A stretch of 64,000 bases of DNA from Diphasiastrum complanatum (lineage: Eukaryota; Streptophyta; Lycopodiopsida; Lycopodiales; Lycopodiaceae): positions 48,942,052 through 49,006,051 of the forward strand of contig CM055097.1 in assembly GCA_029204225.1 (NCBI GenBank), read 5' to 3'. The notes beneath the pieces are model-generated. The model ran no database searches. It was not told where the DNA came from and was given only the letters and a program-made list of their open reading frames with translations. Made by a program: the position numbers and the translations under genes. This document shows, one piece after another, positions 24,221-38,975 of this stretch (position 1 is its first letter; every line of letters starts with the position of its first letter).

Positions 24221-24555
24221 TCACGTATAAAGTGATACTGAATCTCAATGTGTTTGGTTCTTGCATGGAACACTGGATTCTTTGCTAGCTGAATGCCACT
24301 TTGACTGTCACTATGTAAAGTTGTGGGATTTTTCTGCTTCATGCCAACTTCTTCCAAGATTTGTCTCAACCATACAGCTTCCTTTGCTGCACTACACATT
24401 GACTTATACTCTGCTTCTGTGGTGGATAGAGCAATTGTACTTTGCTTCTTACTAGACCAGAAAAAGCAACTGTCACAAAACTGGAATACATACTCTGTGG
24501 TGGATCTACGATCATCATAGTCACCTCCCCGATCTGCATCCACATAGCCACACAC
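24085..24555 (-). pseudogene. Ty1/copia RNase H, nearly intact
   Basis: A 156-codon frame: VDADRGGDYDDRRST, FFWSSKKQSTIALSTTEAEYKS, AAKEAVWLRQILEEVG, HSDSQSGIQLAKNPVFHARTKHIEIQYHFIRERL, EEQLADISTKPLVGEKF. It is a complete RNase H with the core Asp and Glu positions kept, but without RT in front. The upstream edge (24,555) abuts a second copy of the LTR block. Only the 3' end of an element is left here. Confidence 0.9.
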
Positions 24556-24572
24556 TTAGAATTTACTGCGAA

Positions 24573-25013
24573 CAGGAACACATATCATGCTACACAATAA
24601 CACAGACAGAAAACACTCTCCACAACAAGCTCACATAACAACTATATTTCTCAAAATGAAATTACAGTGTACATATAGTTGTTCACTCACACAACCCATG
24701 CATGACCCAGGTTGCCGTTGGCGGGACGCGTGTCCCGTCAACTTGCCTCGTGGCGAGGCCAACTGATCCTTATCAACTGATAGGACCCATAGTACAGTAG
24801 CACAATGATTTTACTTTAATTCTAACTCTCTCCCTTAAAGTAGAGTCTACTTTTTATACAGTCATATACATAGCTTTAAAGTCAACAAATATTAAATATA
24901 GAAAGCTTTGATCTAAACTTATCAAACTTTTCTCCAACAAGTGGCTTAGTGAAAATATCAGCTAGTTGTTCTTTCGTACTACAATGAACAACATAAATTT
25001 CATGACTCAGAAG
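24573..25013 (-). repeat. Copia LTR plus pol-end block, copy 2
   Basis: Near-duplicate of 23,775-24,220 in the same orientation, including the last RNase H codons (to about 25,013). It then switches directly to the copia frame at 25,015. The RNase H of copy 1 thus lies between two equivalent 3' ends, as unequal recombination or a tandem insertion would give. Confidence 0.8.
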
Positions 25014-25014
25014 T

Positions 25015-25341
25015 TCAAGTGACCAAGCCTCTTATGCCAAACTCACTTTGCGATGGAATCAACGATACAAGTGCATGTTGCCCCTTGATTGTAGCATTCA
25101 ACCTGCACAATTTAGTATTGGGCTCCCTTACTCCATCCACAATAACTTTGAACTTTTGGTTCACATTCTTCACAAAGCAATGATCATGGGCAAATTCTAC
25201 TTTCAACTTTTGATCAGTAATGACTCCACCAAAAAGTAGATTTTTCTTCAAACCTGGTACGTAAAGTACCTCCTTGATCATCCTACTTTTGCCATCAGGT
25301 AGTTGGATTGAAACGGTGCATATCCCCTTGATCTTGCACAC
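25015..25341 (-). pseudogene. Ty1/copia protease-to-integrase linker fragment
   Basis: The 108-codon frame reads CKIKGICTVSIQLPDGKSRMIKEVLYVPGLKKNLL, FAHDHCFVKNVNQKFKVI, REPNTKLCRLNA. This is the conserved stretch after the copia protease active site that runs towards the GAG-pre-integrase. Neither the active-site DSGAS nor the zinc unit is present. It is joined downstream to RNase H-end sequence, so all of integrase and RT have been deleted at 25,013-25,015. Confidence 0.88.
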
Positions 25342-25393
25342 ATCACCATTTTCTTGTAAAACGGATTGTTGGCTGATTCCGTCGAATCCCCAA

Positions 25394-25467
25394 GATACTC
25401 AAACAGAGCAACTCAAGATCACCTCTCACCTTAGACCGAGGAGGTTTCTGAGAACACGAGACTAATG
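25394..25467 (+). repeat. 74-bp segment also present inverted at 34,872-34,939
   Basis: GATACTC..ACAGAGCAACTCAAGA..CACCTCTCACC..GAGACTAATG is shared with the complement of 34,872-34,939, with about four substitutions and a small insertion. Both lie beside - strand copia remains. It is probably a piece of an LTR or gag-flanking region of one family. Confidence 0.75.
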
Positions 25468-26155
25468 AAAACTGAGAGCCGAGTATGAGAGCCGAGGAAT
25501 ACTAGTTAGTAATGACAAGTAAGAACTGTGTAAGCCTCATGGTGAATCTCGGAAGATGGAATGACCATGTAGGAACTAGTATTTCTAGGCTAAAGTAATA
25601 AATGCAAGTAGACCCCTCTTAAAGAAAGTAGAGTGAGCCACCTTTTGATGGTGACCTCTAGTGGAGAGCATTATTCCACTTGTAATTTGTGAAATGTGAA
25701 AATTCCACTAGAATGCCACCTAAGAAGCTCTCTTGCTTATTTAAGAGACTCCCTCTTTGTGAAGAGGAGCTTCTTGTGTATTGTATCAACTCCATGCTGA
25801 AATGAGAAGAGCCTCACCCATTGAGCTCTTTGATCATGCTTGTTTCTTGAGTGATGAATTCATGATCTTGCCCTTCCCTCCTTTGTGTGTGGTTGTGGAT
25901 CGTAGAGTGGATTAGATTTCCTGCTTTCCTAGAGTGGATTAGATTTCATTTCTTGTTTGTGGATTAATGTAGAAACCAACATTTAGGTAAACTAAATAGG
26001 CTGGATTTGTGGTGTGATTCTTGCATATCTCTCCACAATCCAGTTCTTGATGTTCTTGGGATGTCCAAGAATCAACACAACAAAACATGAAATTAAGCAT
26101 AATAAATGCCTCAACTCGGCTAGCGAGAGAATATGAAAGTACAAAACTTGAGTAG
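25468..26155. other. No recognised gene
   Basis: Contains a 26-bp direct repeat AGAGTGGATTAGATTTC (about 25,903 and 25,931). No protein similarity was seen. The 87-codon - strand frame at 25,939-26,202 has no recognised motif. Confidence 0.35.
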
Positions 26156-26557
26156 AGAGAGAGGACACAAAGAGCTTGTCTCCGAATTTGCATTACACAC
26201 AAATTTCATCATTTTCTCAATGAGAGTACATCACATATATATAGATCCATGGACTCTCCTCCTTCTTTGAGTTGAATTGGAGTTGTGAATCCACCTCTCA
26301 AGCTATCTAGACTTATTCAAGCCACCTCACTATGTCTAATTGTTCCACCTAGTCTTTTCATGCATTAAATGTGGCATGCAAAGTACAAATGGCAATTCCT
26401 ACGGTAGCTCGAGTTTCTACTTCTACCTACCTTGAATATTTTATTCTAAGATGGGTCTTTACTAAGCCAAAAGAACTCAAATTCATGTTTGGCATTTTTA
26501 GGACCCCTACTTACAACATTAGATGGATTTTTCCAATATTTTGACAGCCTACACACA
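26156..26557 (-). repeat. Copia LTR copy B
   Basis: About 400 bp nearly identical to 16,803-17,194, in the same orientation and ending CCAATATTTTGACA at 26,557. On the right it abuts a - strand RT fragment, so it too is the 3' LTR of a - strand element. It is therefore a second, separate insertion of the same family and not the 5' LTR of the 17-20 kb element. Confidence 0.8.
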
Positions 26558-26649
26558 GTAAAGCATAGATTAGGCCTAGTTATGGTGATCCATATTAAGG
26601 AGCCTATAAGTTGCCTAGGCCAAGGCTTGCCAAGTGGGCCCCGCCACAA
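26558..26649 (-). pseudogene. Ty1/copia RT-RNase H connection scrap
   Basis: The - strand reads RQLIGSLIWITITRPNLCFTVCRLSKY, the well-conserved block after the copia RT palm (usually YRRLVGSLIYLTTTRPDI). It runs straight into the LTR at 26,557, so RNase H is deleted here. Confidence 0.8.
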
Positions 26650-27011
26650 TACTGTATAGGTAGAGTAAAAAGTGCGAGGGCACTGGCATTCTGGGTGTGT
26701 AAACCTAGCCCAATGAGCACATTAATCAAAGAGTTTAAGTTGTTTTCTAGTGACTTGGGCCCTAGATGCAAATAAAATAAGCCAAAAGCCCAAAGTCTAA
26801 GTTATAAGGTGGACTCAAAGTCAAATTGTGGTAGGTGAGGTGTGCTTCTTTGTGCACCACTAGATCTTTTGTGTTTCTTTGAAGGGCTAGGATCTCAATC
26901 CTTGCCACTTTCAAGTAGCCAATAGGATGAATGGGACAAAGGCCTCCCCAAGAATAAAAGGGCACATTTGTACTCATTTGACATTTTGAATACTAGGAGG
27001 AGACTTTGCTA

Positions 27012-29578
<2,567 letters not shown>

Positions 29579-30410
29579 ATTTTGGCGCCATTGCCGAGGA
29601 GCTATACCAATTTTTCAATTTTCAGCATGAATTTGATGCATGTATGGATGTTAGCTTCAATTAGGCATCTTGTTTTGGCATAATAGATTTAAAATTGCAT
29701 TTTAGGGTTAAATTGGAAGAGATTTTGCTTGACTTGAGTGGATTTTCTTGTATGAAATCTAATTTGATTGTTTAGTAGGGGAAGCCATACATATTATCAT
29801 TCTTAAGATCGATTTGGATCTGAAGAATTTAGAGAAAACAAATAAAATCGTTCATTTTTGCCATTTTGGTGAAAAAGAGGACAAAATTGTAATCAATCTT
29901 GATAAATTTCTGTTCCTTGATAACCATACTTCACTGACTTACAGACATCACCGCCTTCATACAAAAAATCTTCAGTTTGAAGCTGGTTAGTTTCTTGATT
30001 CTTGGACTTCTAGCATACTGTAGTTTAGTTCTTGTTTTTTGTTTATCAGTTTATGCAAATGTAGCTCAGTTCAGTGTAGTGTAGGCTCTGATTTCAATCT
30101 GTTTTTAGAGTAAGTAGTAGTAGAAACTACTGAACATTCATTGGTTTACATGATGATATGTGAATGAGCGTTCTAGGCTTGCATCTTATGTAGAATGTAA
30201 GTGCGTTCAAGAGTCCCTGAGTAGTCCTCTGACAGGCAGGACATAAAGAAAATACTAAAATGAAACTCTGTTCCTTCTGCCTAGGTTGGCATTGTAAGAT
30301 CAAGAAACTATCTAACGAATGCCATGAAGCCTGATAACAGGCGAAAACGGTTCTGAAGAAGAGGCAAGAAAGAACCGTAGTAAAACAGATTCTCTGGAGC
30401 AGGGGATCTG

Positions 30411-30436
30411 TCAACATTTGGCGCCGTTGCTGGGGA
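30411..30436 (+). other. LTR edge and Asp-tRNA-type primer site
   Basis: TGGCGCCGTTGCTGGGGA (30,419-30,436) follows an LTR-like end (CTGTCAACA to about 30,415). It is the best match to the plant Asp-tRNA primer site among three in 2.2 kb, and it stands 0.9 kb before the gypsy gag, to which it most likely belongs. Confidence 0.65.
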
Positions 30437-31313
30437 TATGTCGGTTGAGATTTGCGACGACCCTTCACCCGCAATCATTCCCACTACATCCACACACAAC
30501 CAACCCTCTACCCAGATCTGCATTCAATCGTAGACACCTGCATCCCAACCAACATTATCCTGTAATCCTATACTTCTCCCAAATCAACATCTACGATCAC
30601 TCCCTACGAGTCTCACATTGCCTCCGACGCAATCCACAATCCATCACTACCCTCAAACTTCAATCTCAATCGCAACCAGAACCAATCGTCAGATCTCGTC
30701 CGTAGGGGTTCCACACCATCTTAACCGAACCACATCCATGCCAGACCATAACAACTCACTCTACATTTTTTTTTATATCCACCAACGTCAATCTCCGATT
30801 GCATCTGATACACTCTGACTTTGTTCATCTTCCATGCCTCTCCACCTGTTTTAATCACACATGCACTTAACAAAAAACCAGCTCACACTCCAATCGAACC
30901 ATAGCTACCGCAAATTCCCACAATCACCACCTTATGCCTACCCAAGGACCCCTCACTCTCAAACGTTTGCTAAAACAACACTCACCCATCTCCAACGACA
31001 TCAACCGCATCCCTCCATCCTCAACCACATTAGACCGCAACCAGACCGCTGTAACTGCAATTGTCCGCTGCATCCGCAAGTGCCCGCTACAACCGTAATA
31101 GACCGCTGACACCACACATGTCCGCTGACACCACTAAAACCGTAATCCACCGTAGTTACCCATCTTTCTCACCTCCACAACAGACCGCAATTCTACGGCC
31201 TACGACTACCCATGGCCACCTTTGACCGTTATAACCGCAAACGACCGCAACTCCACCGTAAACCGTAGGGACCGCAAAAAAAAAAAAAACACCAAAAAAA
31301 TCACCAGTACCCA
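30437..31313 (+). other. C-rich leader of the gypsy element with ACCGCAA-type motifs
   Basis: About 880 bp strikingly rich in C and poor in G on the + strand. From about 31,025 to 31,275 it carries some twenty irregularly spaced copies of short motifs such as GACCGCAA, ACCGTAA and GACCGCTG. There are no frames with recognisable protein features. Its position between primer site and gag makes it the element's 5' untranslated leader, where dimerisation or packaging signals would be expected. Their presence here is inference. Confidence 0.55.
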
Positions 31314-32273
31314 ATGGACCAACAAAACGCTCCTCAAGTCCCAGACGATTATCCATACGAGGTCAAGTCCCCTGTAGCTGAACAAATCAGACGTCATAGG
31401 TTCTACCGAATGCGAGCCGAACTCCAAGAGCCATCCACAAACCCGTTCAATGGACAAGAACCTGATAGAGCTGAGTCCTCATGCGCACGACCCCATTTTT
31501 CTGGTGCTGAGCCCTCACGGGTCAGAACCAACACTAATGGAATTTCTGCTACCCACGGAGCTCATCTTGAGAGACGTACACCAAAACTAGACCTACCAAA
31601 GTTCGACGGTACTTCGGACCCTCAAAGATTTTTGCAAATCTTTGAGAATGCATGTGATGTGTATGGTGAAACATCTCCAGATGCTATGGTCCAGTTGTTT
31701 TTGATGACCATGATCGCTAAAGCACACGATTGGTTTCTCAACCTTGATCGTGACAAAAAGACAGACTGGTCAATTTTGAAAGAATCTTTTATCAAGTGTT
31801 TTAAGCCCTTTCCCTTGGTAGAGAGCCCTTTTGTCCAATTGAGTAACATCAAAATGACAAAAGACGAACGTGTACGAGACTATATCGAGCGTTTCAAACG
31901 CCTCAAAAGTCAAGTACAACAACAGCCCTCTGAACAGATGCTCATCATTTGGTTCTTAGTCGGCCTTCCAAGATGGATTAGACACGAGCTTAAATCCAAT
32001 GATGAATACATGAGTCTAAAGTTAGCTATGTCTGATGCCAACAAGGAAGAAGACGAAGGATCAAATGTTGACGAATCTAGAGAAAGAAGAGCACCACATG
32101 CTCTTGTCCATGAGTCAAAGCCGATCGAGGACACCCGAGATCAGCTTTGGAAATCCCAGTTGGAGTTGCCTAATAAGCAACATCAACCACAGATGGAGAA
32201 ACTTACCAATGAGTTTCAAGCTATCCTGAAGTCTATCCAAAGCAATATGCCTGGTCAGCCAAACCCTGCATAG
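31314..32273 (+). pseudogene. Ty3/gypsy gag (capsid), 319 codons
   Basis: The frame starts MDQQNAPQVPDDYPYEV. The retrotransposon gag domain occupies roughly residues 85-225: RTPKLDLPKFDGTSDPQRFL, AKAHDWFLNL, WSILKESFIKCFKPF, VRDYIERFKRL, WFLVGLPRWIRHEL. It ends at TAG 32,271-32,273. In the same phase after the stop come CPHCRATHPVDACHS (32,299-32,345) and SFIYGETGHFMGDCP (about 32,503-32,547), two decayed zinc knuckles. The TAG therefore cuts the protein before its nucleic-acid-binding part. No protease, RT or integrase was recognised downstream. Confidence 0.88.
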
Positions 32274-32599
32274 GTACCTTATAGACGAAAAACAATATGG
32301 TGCCCACACTGCCGGGCTACGCATCCTGTTGATGCTTGCCATTCATATCCACCTATCCACGCACATACAGTCCAACAATATGAAGAACACCCATCACAAT
32401 TTGGAAATGCCTTGTCTTATCATGAATATCCATCAGAAAGTCCTGAACCATTAGCCATACAAGATGGCTATGCCGTTATACAAGGGCCATTGCACACCAG
32501 ATCGTTCATCTATGGAGAAACTGGCCACTTCATGGGTGATTGTCCAGTCAAGACCAAGTACCATGCTGAATGTCCTGACTGTATCAAATAACATAGTTT

Positions 32600-34871
32600 T
32601 CGAAGACTGCCTGAGACAACCGACCAAGATCCTATCTGCCCGTCACGTTAGTTATGAATCACAATAGGATTCTCACGACAACACAACACGAGCACCATAG
32701 TAACACAACAGTTAAACCTGCTGCCCAACCGAGAAGTTTCTTGCAAACTTCTACAACACCGCACAATACGCCAGCGCCATAATGCAAAAAGACAATATGA
32801 AATGAGTCCTTGTCGAAAGAAAGTGAAACCGATATTCCGTCATCTGCTACAATGTCCAACCAAGAGCAACCTCCACAGGGAATTGACAGTTTTTCTCCCT
32901 TTATACAAACTCCAATCTATTTGTCTTTCCACATGTTGATCAGATTTCCAATGTGCCAATACACAACAACTCTAGGATTCGGAAATCCATATAGAGATTC
33001 GGTTCTGAATCTCTTGTTCAAAGAGGTCCTCAGGACATAGTACCTCACCCATACATGCATCTCACGCTATATCTTATAACATCTGTTATCCATGATGATA
33101 GATGTTCATGTCACCAACCCTGCCTTGTTTTGACAAGGGCATATGAGAGTAAGTCACATTACTCTACAACACAAATGAAATATTACAACTATCAAGGTGA
33201 CTTATCAATGTTGATGAATGCAAGTTTTGTTCGACAAGTACTATACAGTTCTCACTCTCTGTCACATTTGTTTATTTCCTTGTTTCTCTTCACCTATTTT
33301 GTGTGATTGATTTGTGCATGAGGAATAGCTACTACACGAGAATCTTCTGTAGAGCATCTCCAGAACACATTTTCATTCATCTCATCATCTTCAGATTTCC
33401 TTACACAAAAATTTAAGATTTTTGAGACATATGAGAAATCCATGTCAAATTAGAGTTGTTTTTTGCATCTCATTGCCATATTATTTTTTGAGTCAACTAC
33501 AACAAGATCGAAACAAATTTAGTTAAAATTTGTTCAATCTTTAGTACAATCACATGTTCAACGAGTTTCAACTATGTGTTCCACACGCCGATCCAACCTT
33601 GAACATGACCAGTTACTAGCAACAACATCACCACCAACAGATTTTGGAGGGGGAGAGAGAGTGGATCCGCTTGGATCCACTGGGGCAGTTACGCTACCAA
33701 CAACAACACCAGCAAGATCAACAGCCAAGGTCACAAGTCAAATATGAAAACGACAAGGCTAAGAAAATAGATGGGCAATCCAAAGAAACTCAATCAGAAG
33801 AAGTTCCCCAGTCACGACGAAGATCCTTCAGAAAGGGAAACACAAACATTGGGAAATCAGTCTCTTTCTTTAACCAACCTCTTGCCATACTTCTGCGCCC
33901 ATTTTCATGCCTATTGTCCACACCATCTACCGTTGTCACTACCACCCTTCCTTCCATCTGTTTGTTTATCATTCGTTTACTATTCTTCTGATAAATCCCA
34001 AGTTTTGATAGTCTTACCGAAGTAGCTGATAGATCATTGCAAATGTCCTGTGGAGACCAACTGCCACCTACAATGGATGATCATCCAAACGAAGATCTAA
34101 GAAGCAGGCGAAGTAGCTAGAAGAAATAAAGAGAAAGATCCAAAAAGAGATCCAAAAGTAATGGATCAAAAGAAAGAGCTGCAGAAAAGAAAAAAAAAAA
34201 GATGAAGACAATCGTGAACCTGCAAAATAAAACGAATTCCTCACCTAGCAAGTGGTGGGCAAAGCTAAACATTGCAAGGGTCCAAGACTGCAACTGTAGA
34301 ACTATCAGTTCCTTCACCTTTTCACCAAGCCTTCATCATGTTCCCTTACCGTTATTAAATCGTCCATCCAAATCTGTTCCTACCACCCAATTTTTGTTTA
34401 TGAGTCCATCCCCTTGAGACTGATAAATCAAGTTTGTGCAACCTGCAGATCAAAGGTTTTCCTTGAGACTGGAACTTTAAATGAGAGAATAGCCACAGAG
34501 ACACCTAAAAGAAAATGGAGGATACAGACCTCCCAGAAGATAGGATCTGCCAAGAAACCAAAAATGAAACCGTCAATGGCAGATACAAGTGACTAAACAA
34601 AGAGACACATGGAAAGGACTCGAACATGTAAGTTGTGAAGCTGCTGAGAACTCTCCAAATTTTGAGAATGTCAACCCATTACAACAATAAGACATTCTAA
34701 ATCCAATTGCGATAATTTGTGAAAAACAGTTTTTGTGATAAAGATTGGCGACAATAAGCACTTGGTTTTATGTAAGCGAACAAGGATCTACGCTTTTCCA
34801 AGTGCCGATCGAGGACGCCAATGCAGAAGCGGAGCGACATCGTCCAATATGAGTTGCAGTGGGTCCTACAA
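32600..34871. other. No recognised gene; probable element interior
   Basis: Many 60-115 codon frames exist but none shows RT, protease or integrase motifs. One at 33,644-33,991 is Gln-rich at its start (QQQHQQDQQ). A purine-rich stretch with A12 lies at 34,105-34,205. It could be the decayed rest of the gypsy element or other insertions. Confidence 0.35.
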
Positions 34872-34939
34872 CACATTAGTCTCAGAGACCTCCTCGGTCT
34901 AAGGTGAGAGGTGCTCTTGAGTTGCTCTGTCCGAGTATC
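34872..34939 (-). repeat. Inverted copy of the 25,394-25,467 segment
   Basis: Complementary to 25,394-25,467 over about 65 bp. It lies directly 3' of the gag frame on the - strand. Confidence 0.75.
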
Positions 34940-35348
34940 ATTCATCCCTCATTGTCTTAATTATGGTCATATAAGTCTGAATGTGCTCTTCTTGCTCCAT
35001 GCAGACACTATTCAGTTTTGACTTCAGAAACATGATTCTTGACGGATTTGATGTCTCAAACTGCTCCTTTAGCACATCCCATGCCTGTCCGAGTGTAACA
35101 ACATCACAAATGTGGGTAATGATGTGATCCTTCACTGACAAGTTAATGAAGGTCAAAGCTTTTCTCATCTTCTTGTCAAACACTTTGATGTCCGCTTCAT
35201 TTGGTGGCCTTTTCTCATCATATGTGACGACTTCCCACATGTCTTTCTCCATCAATATGTTTTTCATTTTGAATTTCCATACAACATAGTTGAAAATCCC
35301 GTCCAATTTGTTACTTTCATTCAAAATGGACTCTCCCATGTTTGTCAT
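34938..35348 (-). pseudogene. Ty1/copia gag N-terminal fragment
   Basis: A 136-codon frame: KLDGIFNYVVWKFKMKNILMEKDMWEVV, FDKKMRKALTFINLSVKDHIITHI, AWDVLKEQFETSNPSRIMFLKSKLNSVCMEQEEHIQTYMTIIK. This is the typical copia gag (DUF4219 then UBN2-like) with the MTNMGES start kept. It is truncated after about 135 residues at the repeat segment 34,872-34,939. No primer site or LTR is recognisable upstream (35,350 on). Confidence 0.88.
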
Positions 35349-38300
35349 CGCAAAACTGCTTGAAACTTATGCTGTAGGCTAAAAGCAGTATGTCGAGATA
35401 ATATTTTATATGGATTATAGGACAGCTAGATGATCAGTGGATCTCTAGAATATCAGATAAGGCAGTTAAGGGTTTTTTGGAAAGAAAAGTTGATGGTATG
35501 GGACATCAATAATTTTGGAAAGGAAATTCTAGGACTGTAAAGATCTGATGATCAATGGTGTGTTTTAGTACCAAGTTGTGATATGGGAAAGAAGAAAACC
35601 ATTCGATCAAATGTGGGGTATTTTGGAAAATTTCGAGGTTTAATCTAGATCCCGATGTGGTATCTCATTATTTACAAAATCAGAGGCCCTCAAATCTATT
35701 TCTTGCTTTCTTGATTAATCCTTTACTTCTTAGTAATTTCTCGACTATAGGATATCAGACTGATTTATATGATTTTTTCCAGCATGAAGTTATTCTTCTG
35801 AAAGACTGTTATGTCATATAAATTACTACTTGTAGGAATAGACTTGGAATTCAGATAAGTTCTAAGGTTAAAATGTTTCAATTTCTTAAACCATGGAATA
35901 TCTCTGTTGCATAGATGGATTTCGATGGAATAGTAGTTTCTATCACTCAGAGTGAAAATATTTGAAGGAAAAGTCCTATGTGTAATAGGGTGAATCCTTT
36001 AGTGGAAGCACTTATTATTGACTTTTCTAGGATTTAGATATTTTCATATATCATCTTTCCAGTTAACTTTTATGAAAATTTATAATTTCCTTAAAAGGAG
36101 AGGTGAAGTGGTGGGATACATTTCTATTTGGGAATTTGTCGGTTGCATAGTTTTCGGAAGAGAACCAACTGCGACATAGAAATGAGATTTGGTCTGAAAG
36201 TAATTTCGGACAGATTCAAAGTAAGATACCTAATTGGAACTTTTCAAAATAAGAGAAATTCTCTAGGGATTGTGTGGACAATCTGGAACTAGAACAAGTT
36301 TGGAATTTGAATCATTATCTATAAGTAGTACAGTAAAAGATCAAAAGTTACTAATTCCATTTTAATTGGAATAGAAGTAAGTTTGATCAAAATTTAAGTC
36401 CGAGAGATATGTATTGGATCAACCTAATCTTAGTTTAAGTATTAGGATCAGAGAGGGGTTAATCATTGGAGAAATTATGTAATTAAAGGTAAGTGAGATT
36501 GGAAAACTGATGAGAGTGAATTTTATTCGTCTCAAAGATTTCCCGGATATGTTATTTACTCATGAGAAATAGAAAATATTTTGTAGCTGAGTTACAAGAT
36601 CTCAGTGAGATATGTGAGTAACATATGTGGGTTCTGGAGGAATCTGCCAGATAAGAATGTGTTTATGTACTGGGTCATAGTGAGATTAATCTCATGTGTA
36701 CACGATTAATCTTGTATGAATCTACTCTGTTATCCTAGTTACTAAGGTTCTCTGGTGCACTTAACCTAGTCAGTGAACACGAACATATGATCAAGTATTG
36801 TTTTGACAGATACTTGCAGAGTTAACAAATCTTTGTTAGAAACTTTATGGATTAACTTATAAATGATTTGGGTAAAAATCTAAATGGGGTGTTATACTAG
36901 TATAATTGAATTCTTCACCTAGACATTTGAGATTTCTGAATCATTGGCAATTAACTTGAGTAGTTGATTACTCCAGGATGAAGTTAATTGGTAAAACGAT
37001 CAGTGTGATGTGGATTCACCGGGAACTGATGGTTTTGAACTATCTTGCTTGTAAGACGCATGATTAGTGAATCATTTCGGTTCATCAATTAAAATTGTGT
37101 GCATTGGATATATAGTATTCTTGGGATAGAGTATTCCTTAGTTAAGGAAGGGACTCAGCTCATTAGTGATTGTATCCTAGAGAGCTCAAATGAATAATGA
37201 ATCATAATGAATCCAAGAATAACAACTGAATTGATATTCAGCAGGACTTTGGGTATTTAGATGTGATTCTGGATTGTAATCTAAAGTTTTTGTAGTTGAA
37301 GATGATTGTCATTTTTGTATGCGTTCAATTTTTAATTACCAGTGATTTATAGACTTTGAATCTTGCACTTTAGTTTAAGAATCCTGGTAGAAAGTATTCC
37401 TAAATCTAGTATTTTCTTAATGAAAAGATTTTGGAATGACTCTTACTTTTCTTGAGTTATGTTAGACATATACTCCAGTATCATGTAAATGATTAAGTGT
37501 GATTTGGATTTCAGGAAATTATGATTGACGAATCATATGAATCTAAATATATTTATGGTTGACGAATCATGGATAGATACTTAATTATTGTCAGAGGATT
37601 ATAAGGAATTGTAATGATTCTTAAGTGTGATGATTAATTCTTGATCTATTATTTGAGTAAGAATTCAAATCAGTGTTTTGAATCTCTCTACTCCAATATT
37701 TAATTTGAGAACCTATGGATCTCACAGATATTCTCACAAAATAAGTATTTTATTTGTGGAGAATTGAATTTAACTAGTGGATGTTATTCTACTCTGTTTA
37801 TGGTCTACAGATACTTGAGTACAATTATTCATCTGATTGGATCTCCAGTTATCTTAGGAGATAGACAAGTCTATTAAGATGAATGAATGCTATTTTTCTT
37901 GCATTTGGTGCTAGAAACAGGAGCATTTAACTCAAAAGAGTATCTGGGATACTCAAAGTTGAGTTTTAATCATTCTATATCTTAATGATTCTTCTAGAGA
38001 TTCTAGTTAAATGAATTATCATATCTTGGAATTGGATTCTAAGGATATTTGTACTTGAAAACTTATGAATTATCTGCCAAAGTTTGTGGATGATTTCAGA
38101 CTGTAATTAGAGTTATTTTATTGTTTTTTTTTAACTTTATTCTCTTAAGTTAGGTTATCTTACCCGATGTTTCATGTAAATGCTTTACATGAAGGTGATG
38201 TTACCAGCTTATGGTGAATATAATCCAGTTGGAAAATTTATCGCTTAGTGTACTTTTTCAAACTTGAGTTGTACTCCAGTGTAGAGATTATCATTTGGAA

Positions 38301-38576
38301 AATAGAATTATCTTTGAGTACTTGTTTGATGTGGAAGTTAGACTAAGGATAATAATTTTCTAGGTTGATATTTAAAGTTAAAAGAACCGTTCCTATTATT
38401 CTTTCCCGTTTAGAGAGTTTCTAAGGATAGAAACAGTTTAAGGAGAGAAGAATGTTATGTCCATGGCCAATAAGTAGGATTCAGTATACTACTAATCTTG
38501 GATACACGGTACTCCAGTAAATCAAGCTGTTAGTTATGCACATCATGCTGGATGTGACCCGAAAGTAACTAATATC
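35349..38576. other. AT-rich, CpG-poor, stop-filled 3.2-kb stretch
   Basis: Not one open frame of 60 codons or more on either strand until 38,481, in contrast to every other 3-kb stretch here. Rich in TGATT/AATCA. A CACCTAGACATTTGAGATTT block (36,916-36,935) resembles 15,478-15,500. It looks like a methylated transposable element in which C-to-T changes have erased the coding capacity, but no family can be proved. Confidence 0.4.
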
Positions 38577-38975
38577 CTTGTAAGGCCCATAACACACTAA
38601 ATGGAGTTTAGACAAGGAATGAGACAGTGTATGCATGTGTAGAGTTATCAATAGCAATTCTATGAATAGGTGGTCCATGCTTAGGACTCTATTCTAGGTG
38701 AATCTATGCATAGGAAACTTAGGGCTATGCATGGCTATGTGCCAAGTTGCTTTTGGCTCTATATATTGAGGCCAAACTCGCCCTACTCCTCATTGTGATC
38801 ATGGATTCATTTCCAGGGTTTCACTCTACATTCATGCCTCTTGCTCCTTGGCTTGGGGATGAAGCTTCTAGAGTTGATTGGTTGCTTCTTCTCGGTTGGG
38901 TGGTTGCTCCATAGTGTGTTTTCCATTGTGTGTTATCTTGTAAGTAGGATCTTAGGGAGCTTCCCTTATACTGTA
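38577..38975 (+). repeat. Possible solo or terminal LTR
   Basis: TGTAAGGCCCATAACAC opens a 400-bp segment with a TATA-like CTCTATATATTGAG near 38,757-38,770 and a C/T-rich region after it, as in gypsy LTRs. No partner copy or target duplication was seen. It might be the 3' LTR of the decayed stretch before it. Confidence 0.3.

Noticed and set aside
16803-26557. LTR copies A and B considered as the two LTRs of one 9.7-kb copia element
   Set aside because: Both have pol remains on the same (right) side, so both are 3' LTRs. The 5' LTR edge at 21,144 is of different sequence.
31025-31275. Repeated GACCGCAA-type motifs considered as a CRISPR-like array or tandem satellite
   Set aside because: Spacing and sequence are irregular, repeats are only 6-8 bp, and the host is a plant.
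34100-34210. A-rich stretch with A12, considered as a LINE or SINE poly-A tail
   Set aside because: No target duplication, RT or SINE A/B box was seen next to it.
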